Assembly (NCBI RefSeq): GCF_031846275.1
Contig: NZ_JAVRIB010000016.1
Coordinates: forward strand, 1-64,000
Direction: 5' to 3'
Source: Spectribacter hydrogenoxidans
Lineage (GTDB): Bacteria; Pseudomonadota; Gammaproteobacteria; Nevskiales; Salinisphaeraceae
Length of the DNA: 64,000 nt
Position numbers and translations under genes: made by a program. Shown here piece by piece: positions 45,491-53,985 of the stretch (its first letter is position 1; each line of letters opens with the position of its first letter). Below the pieces are notes generated by a model that did not search any database, had not been told where the DNA came from, and was given only the letters and a program-made list of their open reading frames with translations.

Positions 45491-46492
45491 ATGGAACCGC
45501 GTATGCCGTCCCTCGTCGCGCGCTGGCACGACGCCGACGCCTGGAGTACCACGTGTGTCGCACCCCACCGCCAGTTCGACTACTGGCGCGAGTTCGTGGC
45601 CGACGCCCACATGCGCTGGCGTATTCCCCCGATTCGCTGTGATCGCTTTCCGGCATTCATCCGCCAGGGGCGCTTCGAGGGCTTCCGCGTTACCCACCTC
45701 ACGGCCGGGCAGGGCGACATCGTGGGCAAGCGCGGCAGAAGCGAGATCGCCAGGGATGATGAGGCCCTCTACAACCTCATCTATATCGCGGAAGGCTCGA
45801 TTTCCCTGGTCATGAATGATCGTGAAGCCGCGCTGACACCCGGTAGCTTCGCCCTCTGGGACACCACACGTCCGATGACCTTCGTGACGGGCAGTGGTCT
45901 GCGCCAGATCACCTTCGGGGTGCCGCAGGAAAGGCTGCGACAGGCCCTGCCCCGGGTCGATGATTTCGTCGGCAAGCGCATCGACGCTGACGGAGGCGTC
46001 AGCCGTCTGCTTGTCGATCACATTCTTGCGCTGGATGCCCGCTTCGGGGAGCTGGCGCGCAGCGATGCCAGCCACGTGCTCGATGCCACGACAGAGCTCC
46101 TGGCGGCGACGTTGAGTGCCTCGCTACCGAGACCGGACCGGGACCGGGCGAGCCTCATGTTTCTGCAGCGCGTCATGGATGACATCACGCGCCATCTGGA
46201 TGATCCCGACCTGGATACCCGCAGTATTGCCGCACACAACCACATCAGCGAGCGTCACCTGCACCGGCTGTTCGCCCGCGCGGGTACAACCCCCGCTGGA
46301 TGGATTCGCCAACAGCGGCTCGAACGCTGCCGGCGAGACCTGTCCAGCCGCGGTGAGCGTTGCGAGAGCGTCACCGATATCGCCCTGAGGTGGGGGTTCC
46401 GGGATTCCGGTACCTTCAGCAAGATCTTCCGGCGAGCCTACGGCGTCAGCCCCAGCGCTCTGGCTGTCGACGACTCGACACAGCCAGACTGA
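45491..46492 (+). CDS. AraC-family transcriptional regulator
   Basis: Regulator of 333 residues. The N-terminal sensing domain is of the AraC-binding-like type found in proteins similar to FeaR/NphR (QFDYWREFVADAHMRWRIPPIR, LYNLIYIAEGSISLVMNDREAALTPGSFALWDTTRPMTF). The C-terminal double helix-turn-helix (about 225-325) ends VTDIALRWGFRDSGTFSKIFRRAYGVSPS. I chose ATG 45491, which directly follows GGAGGAG. It most likely activates the divergent AhpD-like/kinase/VOC/GST operon in response to an unknown small molecule. Confidence 0.88.
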   Translation: MEPRMPSLVARWHDADAWSTTCVAPHRQFDYWREFVADAHMRWRIPPIRCDRFPAFIRQGRFEGFRVTHLTAGQGDIVGKRGRSEIARDDEALYNLIYIAEGSISLVMNDREAALTPGSFALWDTTRPMTFVTGSGLRQITFGVPQERLRQALPRVDDFVGKRIDADGGVSRLLVDHILALDARFGELARSDASHVLDATTELLAATLSASLPRPDRDRASLMFLQRVMDDITRHLDDPDLDTRSIAAHNHISERHLHRLFARAGTTPAGWIRQQRLERCRRDLSSRGERCESVTDIALRWGFRDSGTFSKIFRRAYGVSPSALAVDDSTQPD

Positions 46493-46505
46493 GCGAGGGG
46501 AAGCC

Positions 46506-46541
46506 GGCCCGGTCGAAGGCATCGATACTTCGAACCGGGCC
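46506..46541. terminator. bidirectional hairpin terminator
   Basis: GGCCCGGTCGAAG (46506-46518) pairs with CTTCGAACCGGGCC (46528-46541), with one bulged base and a 9-base loop; TTGTCTT follows on the plus strand. It lies between the convergent AraC-type and DUF1329 genes and can serve both. Confidence 0.75.
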
Positions 46542-46558
46542 TTGTCTTCAGCGTAACC

Positions 46559-47932
46559 CTAGGCGCCGAGGCGACGCATGGCCTGGGTGGTCAGGTACTT
46601 GTCGTAGGCGGTATCGCCATCGGTACCCCATTCCGACTTGTAGCCACCGGTGACTTCCTTGGCCTGATGGAAGCGGCTCATGCGACCCGACTGGATGTCG
46701 TGGCTGGTGACATACGCCCAGCTCCAGGGGGTGTGGCCTTCCGGGGTCTTCATGCCTTCGTACTTCGCGTACCCGGCGTCCCAGTTCTTCCACACCTTGC
46801 CCTTGCGGTCGTAATCGACGCTGAGCACGTGGGTGAAGTTGCGGGCGTCGAACCAGGTCCGGCGCTTGCCGACCGGGGAACGCGGATAGCCAGTAGGTTC
46901 GAGGTCGACCACGATGGTTTCCGGCACCAGTTCGCGGACACTGTCCCAGTAGGTCTTGCCCTGCGGCCCGCCGTGCACGCCCGGCTCCCAGTTGGGATCG
47001 TCCTTGGCCCAGGCACCGCGGGCGGCACCCAGCATGGGCTTGCGCTCGACGATCTTGTGGTTGCCCCAGGTGGCCAGCGGATCGCCGGCGGCCCAGGCGT
47101 TGGACAGGAACACGGTAATGCCCGGCACCAGCGGCTCGAAGCGCTGGTTGGTCGGATATTCACGCACGCGCTTGAACGCCGGGAGATAGCCGATCAGGCC
47201 CGGAAACTGGCGCTGGTCGTACGGCCAGGTGTTCAGGAACGAGGTGCCGGACTGCTCGTTGGGTGCGGTGAAGAACACCGACTGGTAACGCAGCATGTCG
47301 GTTTCACCGTTCCAGCTGGTGTCGTCGGGCCGCGCGTTGACCTGCAATTCGGCCCAGACGAAGTCGTACTGATACTGCAACTCGCCGTCGGGACCCAGAT
47401 CCCAGTCACGCACGCCGTACTGCTGGTAGTTGTGCCGCCCCCAGCTCAGGTTGATGTTGGCCTGGGCCTGGTAGCCGTCATCCGGCTCCACGAAGGGCAG
47501 GCCACCGCGCAGCGGGTTACCCTTTTTCTGATCCCAGACGTTGCCGTCGCTATCGACCATGGCCCGACCCTGATTGCGCAGGGTGGCTTCCAGGAACGGA
47601 TCCTCGAACAGGTCGGTCATGTCCGTGGTGGTTTCCTGGATCTTGATCCGGCGGCCGTCCTCGCGGATTTCGATTACCTCGATCGGGTCGAGCAGATGTT
47701 CGACGTGTTCGAGGTTGTCGGCGGTGATCACGTCACCGGGCTTGATCTTGCCCTTGGTATGGGCCTCGATGGAGGTCAGCTCCTCCGGGTAGGCCATCTT
47801 GATGTCGGGCGTGTCGGCCTTGGTGATCATGGGCCAGAGGCTCGTCAGGACGCCGGCCGAACCGATGCCCTTGGCAGCTTTTTCCATGAGCATCCGGCGA
47901 CCGTAATCGAAGTCGTACTTTCTGATGTGCAT
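46559..47932 (-). CDS. DUF1329 protein
   Basis: Protein of 457 residues of the DUF1329 family, which is structurally LolA/LolB-like and usually found in the periplasm or outer membrane of organisms that use hydrophobic compounds. Landmarks are GMKTPEGHTPWSWAYVTSHDIQSGRMSRF near the end and AWAAGDPLATWGNHKIVERKPMLGAARGAW. The N-terminus (DYGRRMLMEKAAKGIGSAGVL) holds two arginines ahead of a weak hydrophobic stretch, which could be a Tat-type signal. The ATG at 47932 follows GGAGGAG. It stands alone, divergent from the AraC-LuxR fusion gene, and without the DUF1302 and MMPL genes that usually accompany it. Lipid or terpenoid handling is a guess. Confidence 0.83.
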   Translation of the reverse strand: MHIRKYDFDYGRRMLMEKAAKGIGSAGVLTSLWPMITKADTPDIKMAYPEELTSIEAHTKGKIKPGDVITADNLEHVEHLLDPIEVIEIREDGRRIKIQETTTDMTDLFEDPFLEATLRNQGRAMVDSDGNVWDQKKGNPLRGGLPFVEPDDGYQAQANINLSWGRHNYQQYGVRDWDLGPDGELQYQYDFVWAELQVNARPDDTSWNGETDMLRYQSVFFTAPNEQSGTSFLNTWPYDQRQFPGLIGYLPAFKRVREYPTNQRFEPLVPGITVFLSNAWAAGDPLATWGNHKIVERKPMLGAARGAWAKDDPNWEPGVHGGPQGKTYWDSVRELVPETIVVDLEPTGYPRSPVGKRRTWFDARNFTHVLSVDYDRKGKVWKNWDAGYAKYEGMKTPEGHTPWSWAYVTSHDIQSGRMSRFHQAKEVTGGYKSEWGTDGDTAYDKYLTTQAMRRLGA

Positions 47933-48015
47933 TGCTTGGCTCCTCCTGCAAATCCGCATCAAGCAGTTGATGTACTCTTACCACCCGAAAAGGTAGCGGG
48001 GCGGAGGCTGCCGCG

Positions 48016-48076
48016 CTTGCCGTTGTGTGCACCAAGGTTGCGTTTTCGTGCACGGGTAGCGTTGCGTTTGCAGCAC
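48016..48076. promoter_or_regulatory. repeated GTTG...GCAC motifs in the DUF1329/regulator spacer
   Basis: Three related blocks lie in tandem between the divergent genes: CTTGCCGTTGTGTGCAC (48016-48032), GGTTGCGTTTTCGTGCAC (48036-48053) and GTTGCGTTTGCAGCAC (48061-48076). They are spaced at about two helical turns. Tandem half-sites of this kind are typical of AraC-type regulators, and the regulator gene starts 20 bases further on. Confidence 0.45.
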
Positions 48077-48095
48077 AGACCGGGGAACCATTGCC

Positions 48096-49391
48096 ATGGA
48101 TATCACGACAGATCTGCCATCCAGGGACTTCCAGGCGGCGAGACGCCGCTTCCGTGAGTTTGCGCCGTTCAAGGATTTCGTGAACGCCACATTTCCGTGG
48201 CTTGAATTCAAGACCAGCTGGCGGCGGGACTTCGTCGCCGATGCCGTCGGTTATGCGGGTCAACAGCATCTGATCATGCAGCTTCAGACCCCGGCCGTTC
48301 ATGTGCAGCGGCCGCGCCGGCGCGCCGAGTCGGATCAGGTCGGCCACATCAAGTTCTTCTGGCAGCTGTCCGGTATGACGGCACTGGAGCAGGGCGGACA
48401 AGAGGTAGTCATGAGGCCCGGGGATACCACGGTCTGCGACACGGCTCGAGCTTATCGGCTGCGGGTAGCCGATCATGCCCGTTTTGCAGTGCTCTTGTTG
48501 CCCTATGACAGCTATCCGGACTGGTTCCGGACCGCTGAGCGCCTGGTTGCCACGCGCCTTACCGAACGCGCGACTACGCGTGCCGCGCTCTGTGCGCTGA
48601 TGTCACTCATGCAGAGTACAGCCGCCGGTGATGACGATTGCGTGGAAGACGTCGTCTTGCCGGTGCAATCCATGCTCTGCAACTCGCTTGAGCGCATGGC
48701 CGGCAGGCCCCGGCACGGTGCCCCGGAAGGCCGATCCCTGTTACAGCGCGTACAAGCCCATATCGATCGCAATTTGCACGATCCCGGACTGTCACCCGGA
48801 GAACTGGCCCGGGCAGTGAATCTATCGCGCCGGGGCCTGTATCTGGCGCTGAAGCGGCACGGCCTCACGCCGGCTCGTCTGATTACGGATACCCGACTGG
48901 CACGCTGTCGTCAGGCGCTTGCTGATCCCGCCCGACAAGCCAGGACCATCACCGATATTGCGTTCGAATACGGTTTTGCCGACGCAGCGCGATTCAGCCA
49001 TATCTTCCGGGCATGCCACGGCATGCCGCCCCGCGAATGGCGTCATCGCGTCCTGGCAGATGAACAGTTCAACGCCGCCGGACGGGATGCCGTGGCACCA
49101 GGTGGCAACGCGATGCGAACGGTGGGGTCTGCCGGCACCGCGGCGTCTGCGTCCCCCACGGCCGTTTTCACCCGGCGTGAGCGTCAGATCCTGACGCATC
49201 TGCCGGAATGTGGCAGCAATGCCGATGTCGCGCGTTCCTTGAGCGTGTCGGAAAACACGGTCAAGTTTCACCTCAAGAGCATTTATCGCAAGCTCGGTGT
49301 CAGTGGCCGCTTGCCCGCCATACGAGCTGCCGGAGCCCTCGGACTGCTGGACTTCTCGCAAACGCCGATGCACGCGAGAAGCGATTTATAG
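48096..49391 (+). CDS. AraC-type regulator fused to a LuxR-type helix-turn-helix
   Basis: Protein of 431 residues with three parts. First is an AraC-binding-like sensor domain (about 35-190; HIKFFWQLSGMTALEQGGQEVVMRPGDTTVCDTARAYRL). Then comes an AraC DNA-binding domain with two helix-turn-helices (about 218-325; ending ITDIAFEYGFADAARFSHIFRACHGMPPREWR). After a 30-residue linker there is a LuxR/NarL-type helix-turn-helix (about 359-415; FTRRERQILTHLPECGSNADVARSLSVSENTVKFHLKSIYRKLGV). No stop or frameshift separates them. Two distinct DNA-binding modules in one polypeptide are uncommon. It likely controls the divergent DUF1329 gene. Its last 6 bases overlap the convergent FadH-type gene. Confidence 0.9.
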   Translation: MDITTDLPSRDFQAARRRFREFAPFKDFVNATFPWLEFKTSWRRDFVADAVGYAGQQHLIMQLQTPAVHVQRPRRRAESDQVGHIKFFWQLSGMTALEQGGQEVVMRPGDTTVCDTARAYRLRVADHARFAVLLLPYDSYPDWFRTAERLVATRLTERATTRAALCALMSLMQSTAAGDDDCVEDVVLPVQSMLCNSLERMAGRPRHGAPEGRSLLQRVQAHIDRNLHDPGLSPGELARAVNLSRRGLYLALKRHGLTPARLITDTRLARCRQALADPARQARTITDIAFEYGFADAARFSHIFRACHGMPPREWRHRVLADEQFNAAGRDAVAPGGNAMRTVGSAGTAASASPTAVFTRRERQILTHLPECGSNADVARSLSVSENTVKFHLKSIYRKLGVSGRLPAIRAAGALGLLDFSQTPMHARSDL

Positions 49392-51422
49392 ACCGGCCGC
49401 CAGTTCGCTGGCCTCCCGAATCGCCCGTTTGGCATCCAGTTCCGTAGCCAGCCGGGCGCCGCCGATGACATGCGGCTTGAAACCGCTTTCGGTCAGCGCA
49501 TCAGCGAGTTGATGACGGGGCTCCTGCCCGGTGCAGGTAACCACGTTATCCACTGCCAGACACCGGGTTTCGCCGTTGCACACGATGGTCAGGCCCCGGT
49601 CGTCGATGCCTTGATACTCGACCCCGGACAGCATCGTCACGCCTTTATGCTGCAGCGAGGCCCGATGCGCCCAGCCGCTGGTCTTACCCAGCTTGCGGCC
49701 GGGCTTGTCGTCGGTGCGCTGGCACAGGAAGATTTCGCGCGGCGAGGGTGTCGGCTGCGGCTTGCCGACGGCACCGCGGCTGTTCAGCGACACATCCACG
49801 CCCCATTCCGCATTGAACAACTCGGCATCCATCGCCGGCGAGCGGTCATGGGTGAGAAACTCACTCACATCGAAACCGATCCCGCCGGCACCCACCACGG
49901 CCACCCGCGGGCCGATATCGGCGCCATTCAGCAGCACATCGACGTAACTGCGAACCATCGGGTGGTCGATACCCTTGATCGGCGGCGTCCGGGGCGTCAC
50001 CCCCGTGGCCACGATCACCTCGTCGTAACCCGCCCCGGCCAGACGTGCCGCGATCGCCGGCTGCTTCAGCCGCAGATCCACGCCTGTCAGTTCGATCCGG
50101 CGGGCGTAGTAACGCAGCGTTTCGTGGAATTCCTCCTTGCCGGGAATACGCTTGGCCATGTTGAACTGGCCGCCGATCTCGCTACTGGCTTCAAACAGCG
50201 TCACCTTGTGACCGCGTTCGGCCAGTACCGTGGCCGCGGCCAGTCCGGCCGGCCCGGCACCCACCACGGCGATGCGTTTCGGTGTTTCGGCCGGCGTGTA
50301 GACCAGTTCCGTTTCCCGGCAGGCCCGGGGGTTTACCAGGCAGCTGGCATGCTTCCATTTGAAGGTGTGATCCAGGCAGGCCTGATTGCAGGCGATGCAG
50401 GTGTTGATCTCGTCGGCCCGGTTGTCCGCCGACTTGCGCACGAACTCGGCGTCGGCCAGGAACGGCCGGGCCATCGACACCATGTCCGCCACCCCGTCGG
50501 CCAGCAGGCCCTCGGCCACCTCCGGCGCATTGATGCGGTTGGTGGTACACAGCGGAATCGCGACCTCGTCCCTGAGCCGCCGGGTGATCCACGCGAACCC
50601 GGCCCGGGGCACCCGGGTAACGATGGTGGGAATGCGGGCCTCGTGCCAGCCGATGCCGGTATTGATGATCGTGGCGCCGGCGGCTTCCACCTTTTTCGCC
50701 AGTGACACGATTTCTTCCCAGGTCTGGCCGTCCTCGACCAGATCCAGCATCGACAGCCGGTAGATCAGAATGAAATCCGGGCCCACCGCCTCGCGGATGC
50801 GGGAGACGATCTCCACCGCCAGCCGCTGCCGGTTCTCGGCACTGCCGCCCCAGTCGTCGGTGCGCTGATTCGTGCGCGGCGCCAGGAACTGGTTGATCAG
50901 GTACCCCTCGGAGCCCATTACCTCGACGCCGTCATAGCCGGCATCACGCGCGAGCACCGCGGACCGGGCGTAATCGCCGATCGTCTGCTCGATCCCGCTT
51001 GCGGTGAGGGCCTTCGGTGTAAAGGGGGAAATGGGCGACTTCTTCCCCGAGGCCGACACCACGAACGGGTGATACCCGTAGCGCCCGGCGTGCAGAATCT
51101 GCATGCAGATCTTCCCGCCCTCGGCGTGCACCGCCCGGGTGATCTTGCGATGCGGCCAGACATGCCGGCGCTTCGACATCTCGCCGGCCAGCGGTGATAC
51201 CCAACCCGCCCGGTTGGGTGCGATGCCGCCGGTGACGATCAGCCCCACACCGCCCGCCGCGCGTTCCGCGAAATAGGCCGCCAGCTTGTCGTAGTGCCAG
51301 AAGAAATCCTCCAGCCCCGTATGCATCGAACCCATGAGTACCCGGTTGCGCAGCGTGGTGAAGCCCAGGTCAAGCGGGGCCAGGAGATTGGGATAGGGCG
51401 TTGCGGGCACGGCGGCATCCAT
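49386..51422 (-). CDS. fadH: 2,4-dienoyl-CoA reductase (NADPH), FadH type
   Basis: Iron-sulfur flavoprotein of 678 residues that removes double bonds at even positions during oxidation of unsaturated acyl-CoAs. It has an FMN TIM barrel (about 10-345; MQILHAGRYGYHP, YDGVEVMGSEGYLINQFLAPRTNQRTDDWGG) and the 4Fe-4S cysteines in CIACNQACLDHTFKWKHASCLVNP. FAD and NADPH folds follow (IAVVGAGPAGLAAATVLAERGH near 385 and VAVVGAGGIGFDVSEFL near 525). It would help the nearby beta-oxidation and terpene genes handle unsaturated chains. Related Old Yellow Enzyme-type reductases share the layout, but the cysteine set and VARPFLAD-like region support FadH. Confidence 0.9.
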   Translation of the reverse strand: MDAAVPATPYPNLLAPLDLGFTTLRNRVLMGSMHTGLEDFFWHYDKLAAYFAERAAGGVGLIVTGGIAPNRAGWVSPLAGEMSKRRHVWPHRKITRAVHAEGGKICMQILHAGRYGYHPFVVSASGKKSPISPFTPKALTASGIEQTIGDYARSAVLARDAGYDGVEVMGSEGYLINQFLAPRTNQRTDDWGGSAENRQRLAVEIVSRIREAVGPDFILIYRLSMLDLVEDGQTWEEIVSLAKKVEAAGATIINTGIGWHEARIPTIVTRVPRAGFAWITRRLRDEVAIPLCTTNRINAPEVAEGLLADGVADMVSMARPFLADAEFVRKSADNRADEINTCIACNQACLDHTFKWKHASCLVNPRACRETELVYTPAETPKRIAVVGAGPAGLAAATVLAERGHKVTLFEASSEIGGQFNMAKRIPGKEEFHETLRYYARRIELTGVDLRLKQPAIAARLAGAGYDEVIVATGVTPRTPPIKGIDHPMVRSYVDVLLNGADIGPRVAVVGAGGIGFDVSEFLTHDRSPAMDAELFNAEWGVDVSLNSRGAVGKPQPTPSPREIFLCQRTDDKPGRKLGKTSGWAHRASLQHKGVTMLSGVEYQGIDDRGLTIVCNGETRCLAVDNVVTCTGQEPRHQLADALTESGFKPHVIGGARLATELDAKRAIREASELAAGL

Positions 51423-51512
51423 CGGAATGATTCAGGAATTATACCTTTCCTTTTTTGAGTCGCGCTGGTCGGCACACGAATGGCCTGCCGCGGGTGTCCG
51501 GGTTGGGTTTGA

Positions 51513-51592
51513 GGCGGGATGAATCCCGCCGTACGGTCGGGTGCCTTCGATGGAATCCGGCCGCATCGTGGTAGGGCCGGATTCATCCGGCC
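51513..51592. repeat. pair of REP-like palindromes
   Basis: GGCGGGATGAATCCCGCC (51513-51530) and GGCCGGATTCATCCGGCC (51575-51592, preceded by GTAG) are perfect 18-bp palindromes with ATGAAT and ATTCAT centres in opposite orientation. This is the same arrangement as at 16220-16297. They fill the 236-base spacer between the divergent fadH and acyltransferase genes; no other signal was seen there. Confidence 0.75.
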
Positions 51593-51658
51593 TTGCGGGC
51601 TCCGGTCAGCCACCGATCCGCGCTAGAATTCGCGCTGTTTCGCACCAGAACCCGATCC

Positions 51659-52567
51659 ATGCTCCAGTGGCTGCCCACGCCGATTCTCGGCGCCGTGACC
51701 TCGCTGATCCTGCTTATCAACCTGCTCGTCTGGATGGTGCCGGTCTATGCACTGATACTGCTCAAGCTTTTTGTTCGCGGCGCCGCGCGGGACCGGGTGT
51801 CCCGCTGGATCGCCAGCGCGGCCCAGCAGTGGGCGGCAATCAACGTCTGGGTCTGGCGCCGGCTGGTGGATATCGACTGGCAGATTCGTGGCGTGTCCGA
51901 TCTGGACCGCGAGGGGCAGTATCTGGTGATCGCCAATCACCAGTCCTGGGTGGACATCCCCATGTTGATGGCTGCCTTCGACCGGCGGGCGCCGTTCTTC
52001 AAGTTCTTCATCAAGCAGGAACTGATCTGGGTGCCCATCCTGGGGCTGGTCTGGTGGGGGCTGGATTTCCCGTTCATGAAACGCTACTCCGCGGCCCAGA
52101 TCGCGAAGAATCCCTCGTTGCGCGGCAAGGATATTGAAACCACCAAACGCGCCTGCGAAAAGTACCGCAACCAGCCGGTGACCATCCTCAACTTTCTCGA
52201 GGGCACCCGTTTCACCGCCGCCAAGCACCAGCGCCAGGCCTCGCCGTATCCGCAGCTGCTGCGCCCGCGGGCCGGAGGCTTCGCCTTCGCCCTGTCGGCG
52301 CTGGGGCCGCGCCTGGACGCCATGTTGGACGTGACCATCGTCTATCCGGACGGGGCGCCAAAGGGGCTGTGGCAACTGATGTCCGGACAGATGCGGCGGG
52401 TGATTATCGAAGTCCGGCAGGTACGTATTCCCACGCCGCTGTTCGAGGGCGATTACGCCGGGGATCCGGCTTTCCGGGGCGAACTCAAGAAATGGGTCGA
52501 CGCCCTGTGGCGGGAGAAGAATGCCCGCATCGAGGAACTGAAGCAGGAAAGCGGGGCCGCCGGGTGA
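51659..52567 (+). CDS. PlsC-family acyltransferase (YihG-like)
   Basis: Membrane acyltransferase of 302 residues. Two N-terminal membrane segments span about 8-40, and the acyltransferase motifs are NHQSWVD (block I, H-x4-D), a block II region around FIKQELIWVPILGLVWWGLDFPFMKR, and LNFLEGTRFT (block III EGTR). E. coli YihG, of similar layout, acts as a lysophospholipid acyltransferase with unusual chain preference. The ATG at 51659 is the first that leaves a normal membrane N-terminus. Its stop overlaps the GTG start of the glycosylase gene. Confidence 0.88.
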   Translation: MLQWLPTPILGAVTSLILLINLLVWMVPVYALILLKLFVRGAARDRVSRWIASAAQQWAAINVWVWRRLVDIDWQIRGVSDLDREGQYLVIANHQSWVDIPMLMAAFDRRAPFFKFFIKQELIWVPILGLVWWGLDFPFMKRYSAAQIAKNPSLRGKDIETTKRACEKYRNQPVTILNFLEGTRFTAAKHQRQASPYPQLLRPRAGGFAFALSALGPRLDAMLDVTIVYPDGAPKGLWQLMSGQMRRVIIEVRQVRIPTPLFEGDYAGDPAFRGELKKWVDALWREKNARIEELKQESGAAG

Positions 52568-53241
52568 CGGCATTCGCACCGATTCTCGCCGCGGCGGTGG
52601 CCCGTGCCGGCGATGAGGCCGCCCTGCGGGCTGACCTGAAACAGCCCGAGCCGCCCGAGGGGCTGGCAATGGTGGGCGACGATCGCTACCTGTCGCTGAT
52701 GACCCGACGAATCTTCCGGGCCGGCCTGCAGCACCGCATGGTGGATGCCCGCTGGCCGGCGTTCGAAGCCGCGTTTGCGGGTTTCGATCTCGACCAGACA
52801 TCGGCGCTGGACGACGCCGACATCAAGCGGCTGACGCAGGACGAATCCCTGATCCGGCATCCGCGCAAGCTGGCAGCGGTGCGCAGCAACGCCATCGCCA
52901 TGCAGGCGATCCGCGAGGAGTTCGGCAGTTTCGGCGTCTGGCTGGCCCGCTGGCCGGAGGACGAGATCGTGGACCTCTGGTTCGAGCTGAATCAGCGCTT
53001 TTCCCAGCTGGGCGGCAATTCCGGCCCGGCATTCCTGCGCATGGCCGGCAAGGATACCTTCCTGCTCACAGACTGGGTGACCGCCGGCCTGCGCCAGTGG
53101 CAGGCGCACCCGGGGCCGTTCAAGTCGAAGACCGCGCAGCGCGAGGTACAGGCCATCTTCAACGACTGGGCGGCGGAAACCGACGAGCCCCTGAGTCTGC
53201 TCAGCCAGATCCTGTCGCGCAGCATCGGCGAACTGGACTGA
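52564..53241 (+). CDS. DNA-3-methyladenine glycosylase I-like protein
   Basis: Helical DNA-repair glycosylase of 225 residues, related to TagI, which removes 3-methyladenine. Recognisable segments are DDRYLSLMTRRIFRAGLQHRMVDARWPAFEAAFAGFDLDQ, then DDADIKRLTQDESLIRHPRKLAAVRSNAIAMQAIREEFGSF and later FLLTDWVTAGL. The zinc-binding Cys/His set of E. coli Tag is absent, so it belongs to a divergent subgroup. It starts with GTG at 52564, overlapping the upstream stop (GTGA); upstream in-frame codons lie inside the acyltransferase gene. Confidence 0.82.
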   Translation: MTAFAPILAAAVARAGDEAALRADLKQPEPPEGLAMVGDDRYLSLMTRRIFRAGLQHRMVDARWPAFEAAFAGFDLDQTSALDDADIKRLTQDESLIRHPRKLAAVRSNAIAMQAIREEFGSFGVWLARWPEDEIVDLWFELNQRFSQLGGNSGPAFLRMAGKDTFLLTDWVTAGLRQWQAHPGPFKSKTAQREVQAIFNDWAAETDEPLSLLSQILSRSIGELD

Positions 53242-53245
53242 TCCC

Positions 53246-53869
53246 GTGCGGTTTGGCCTGATCGCGTTCCTGCTGACGCTGGTCGGTTGCACCGAATCCG
53301 CCGAGGAGGCCGCCGGCCGCCTGCAGTACGCCTGTCCGGGGCAGATGTTCTCGGTGCAGCCGGTCGCGTCGGACCGCGTCGTCCTCGAACGGGATCGGAC
53401 TCGCTGGTCACTGCCCGCCGTTCGTTCGGCCTCCGGCGCGCGCTACGCGGCCGACGAGGTCGAGTTCTGGGACAAGGGCCGTATCGAAGCGATGATCACG
53501 GTGGATGGCACTACCCACGCCCCTTGCATACTAACGTCGCCGCTGCCGGACGCCGGCAATCACTGGCGGCTGCAGGGCAACGAACCGGCCTGGATGGTGC
53601 GCCTCCGGGACGGGCAGGGCGCACAGCGCCTGCAGTTCGTGTTCGGCATCGGTGAACCGACGGTGGTGCAGACCGACTCCATCGAGCATCGCCGGACAAC
53701 CGACGGCACCCGGATTTATGTGGCACCGTCGGCCGATCTCGAGATTCGCCTGCGAGCTGACACCTGCCGTAACAGCATGAGCGGTGAGCGCCATGCATGG
53801 ATGGCCGAGGTAATCTGGCAGGATCAAACGCTTCGGGGCTGCGGCGACCGACAGGAAGGCGATTCATGA
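53246..53869 (+). CDS. lipoprotein with MliC-like and COG3650-like domains
   Basis: Protein of 207 residues. The lipobox is LVGC (C15), so the mature protein is lipid-anchored. The first domain (about 25-90) resembles MliC, the inhibitor of C-type lysozyme (WSLPAVRSASGARYAADEVEFWDKGRIEAMI). The second (about 105-200) resembles COG3650-type proteins (HWRLQGNEPAWMVRL, then CRNSMSGERHAWMAEVIWQDQTLRGCG). MliC proteins protect the cell wall from host or protist lysozymes. The GTG start lies 4 bases after the glycosylase stop. The two-domain arrangement is inferred from motifs. Confidence 0.8.
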   Translation: MRFGLIAFLLTLVGCTESAEEAAGRLQYACPGQMFSVQPVASDRVVLERDRTRWSLPAVRSASGARYAADEVEFWDKGRIEAMITVDGTTHAPCILTSPLPDAGNHWRLQGNEPAWMVRLRDGQGAQRLQFVFGIGEPTVVQTDSIEHRRTTDGTRIYVAPSADLEIRLRADTCRNSMSGERHAWMAEVIWQDQTLRGCGDRQEGDS

Positions 53870-53920
53870 TCGGAATGGCGTTGTTATCAGTTTCAAAGTC
53901 GTCGGCGGCGCGGCGCTTGC

Positions 53921-53938
53921 GGCGGGCTGAAGCCCGCC
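53921..53938. repeat. REP-like palindrome inside the upstream part of the PepSY frame
   Basis: GGCGGGCTGAAGCCCGCC is a perfect 18-bp palindrome, followed by CTGCA, of the same family as at 2.3 kb. It lies in the frame that leads into the PepSY gene. A second hairpin, GGCCGG/CCGGCC, follows at about 53966-53983. Their presence suggests that true translation begins downstream, at 53986. Confidence 0.7.
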
Positions 53939-53985
53939 CTGCAGAAGGCAGGCTGGCGCCCGCCGGGCCGGCTTCGGCCGGCCTC

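Noticed and set aside
46667..48157. 496-codon plus-strand open frame over DUF1329
   Set aside because: Antisense to a recognisable DUF1329 protein and rich in V/G/H; it would also run across the divergent promoter region.
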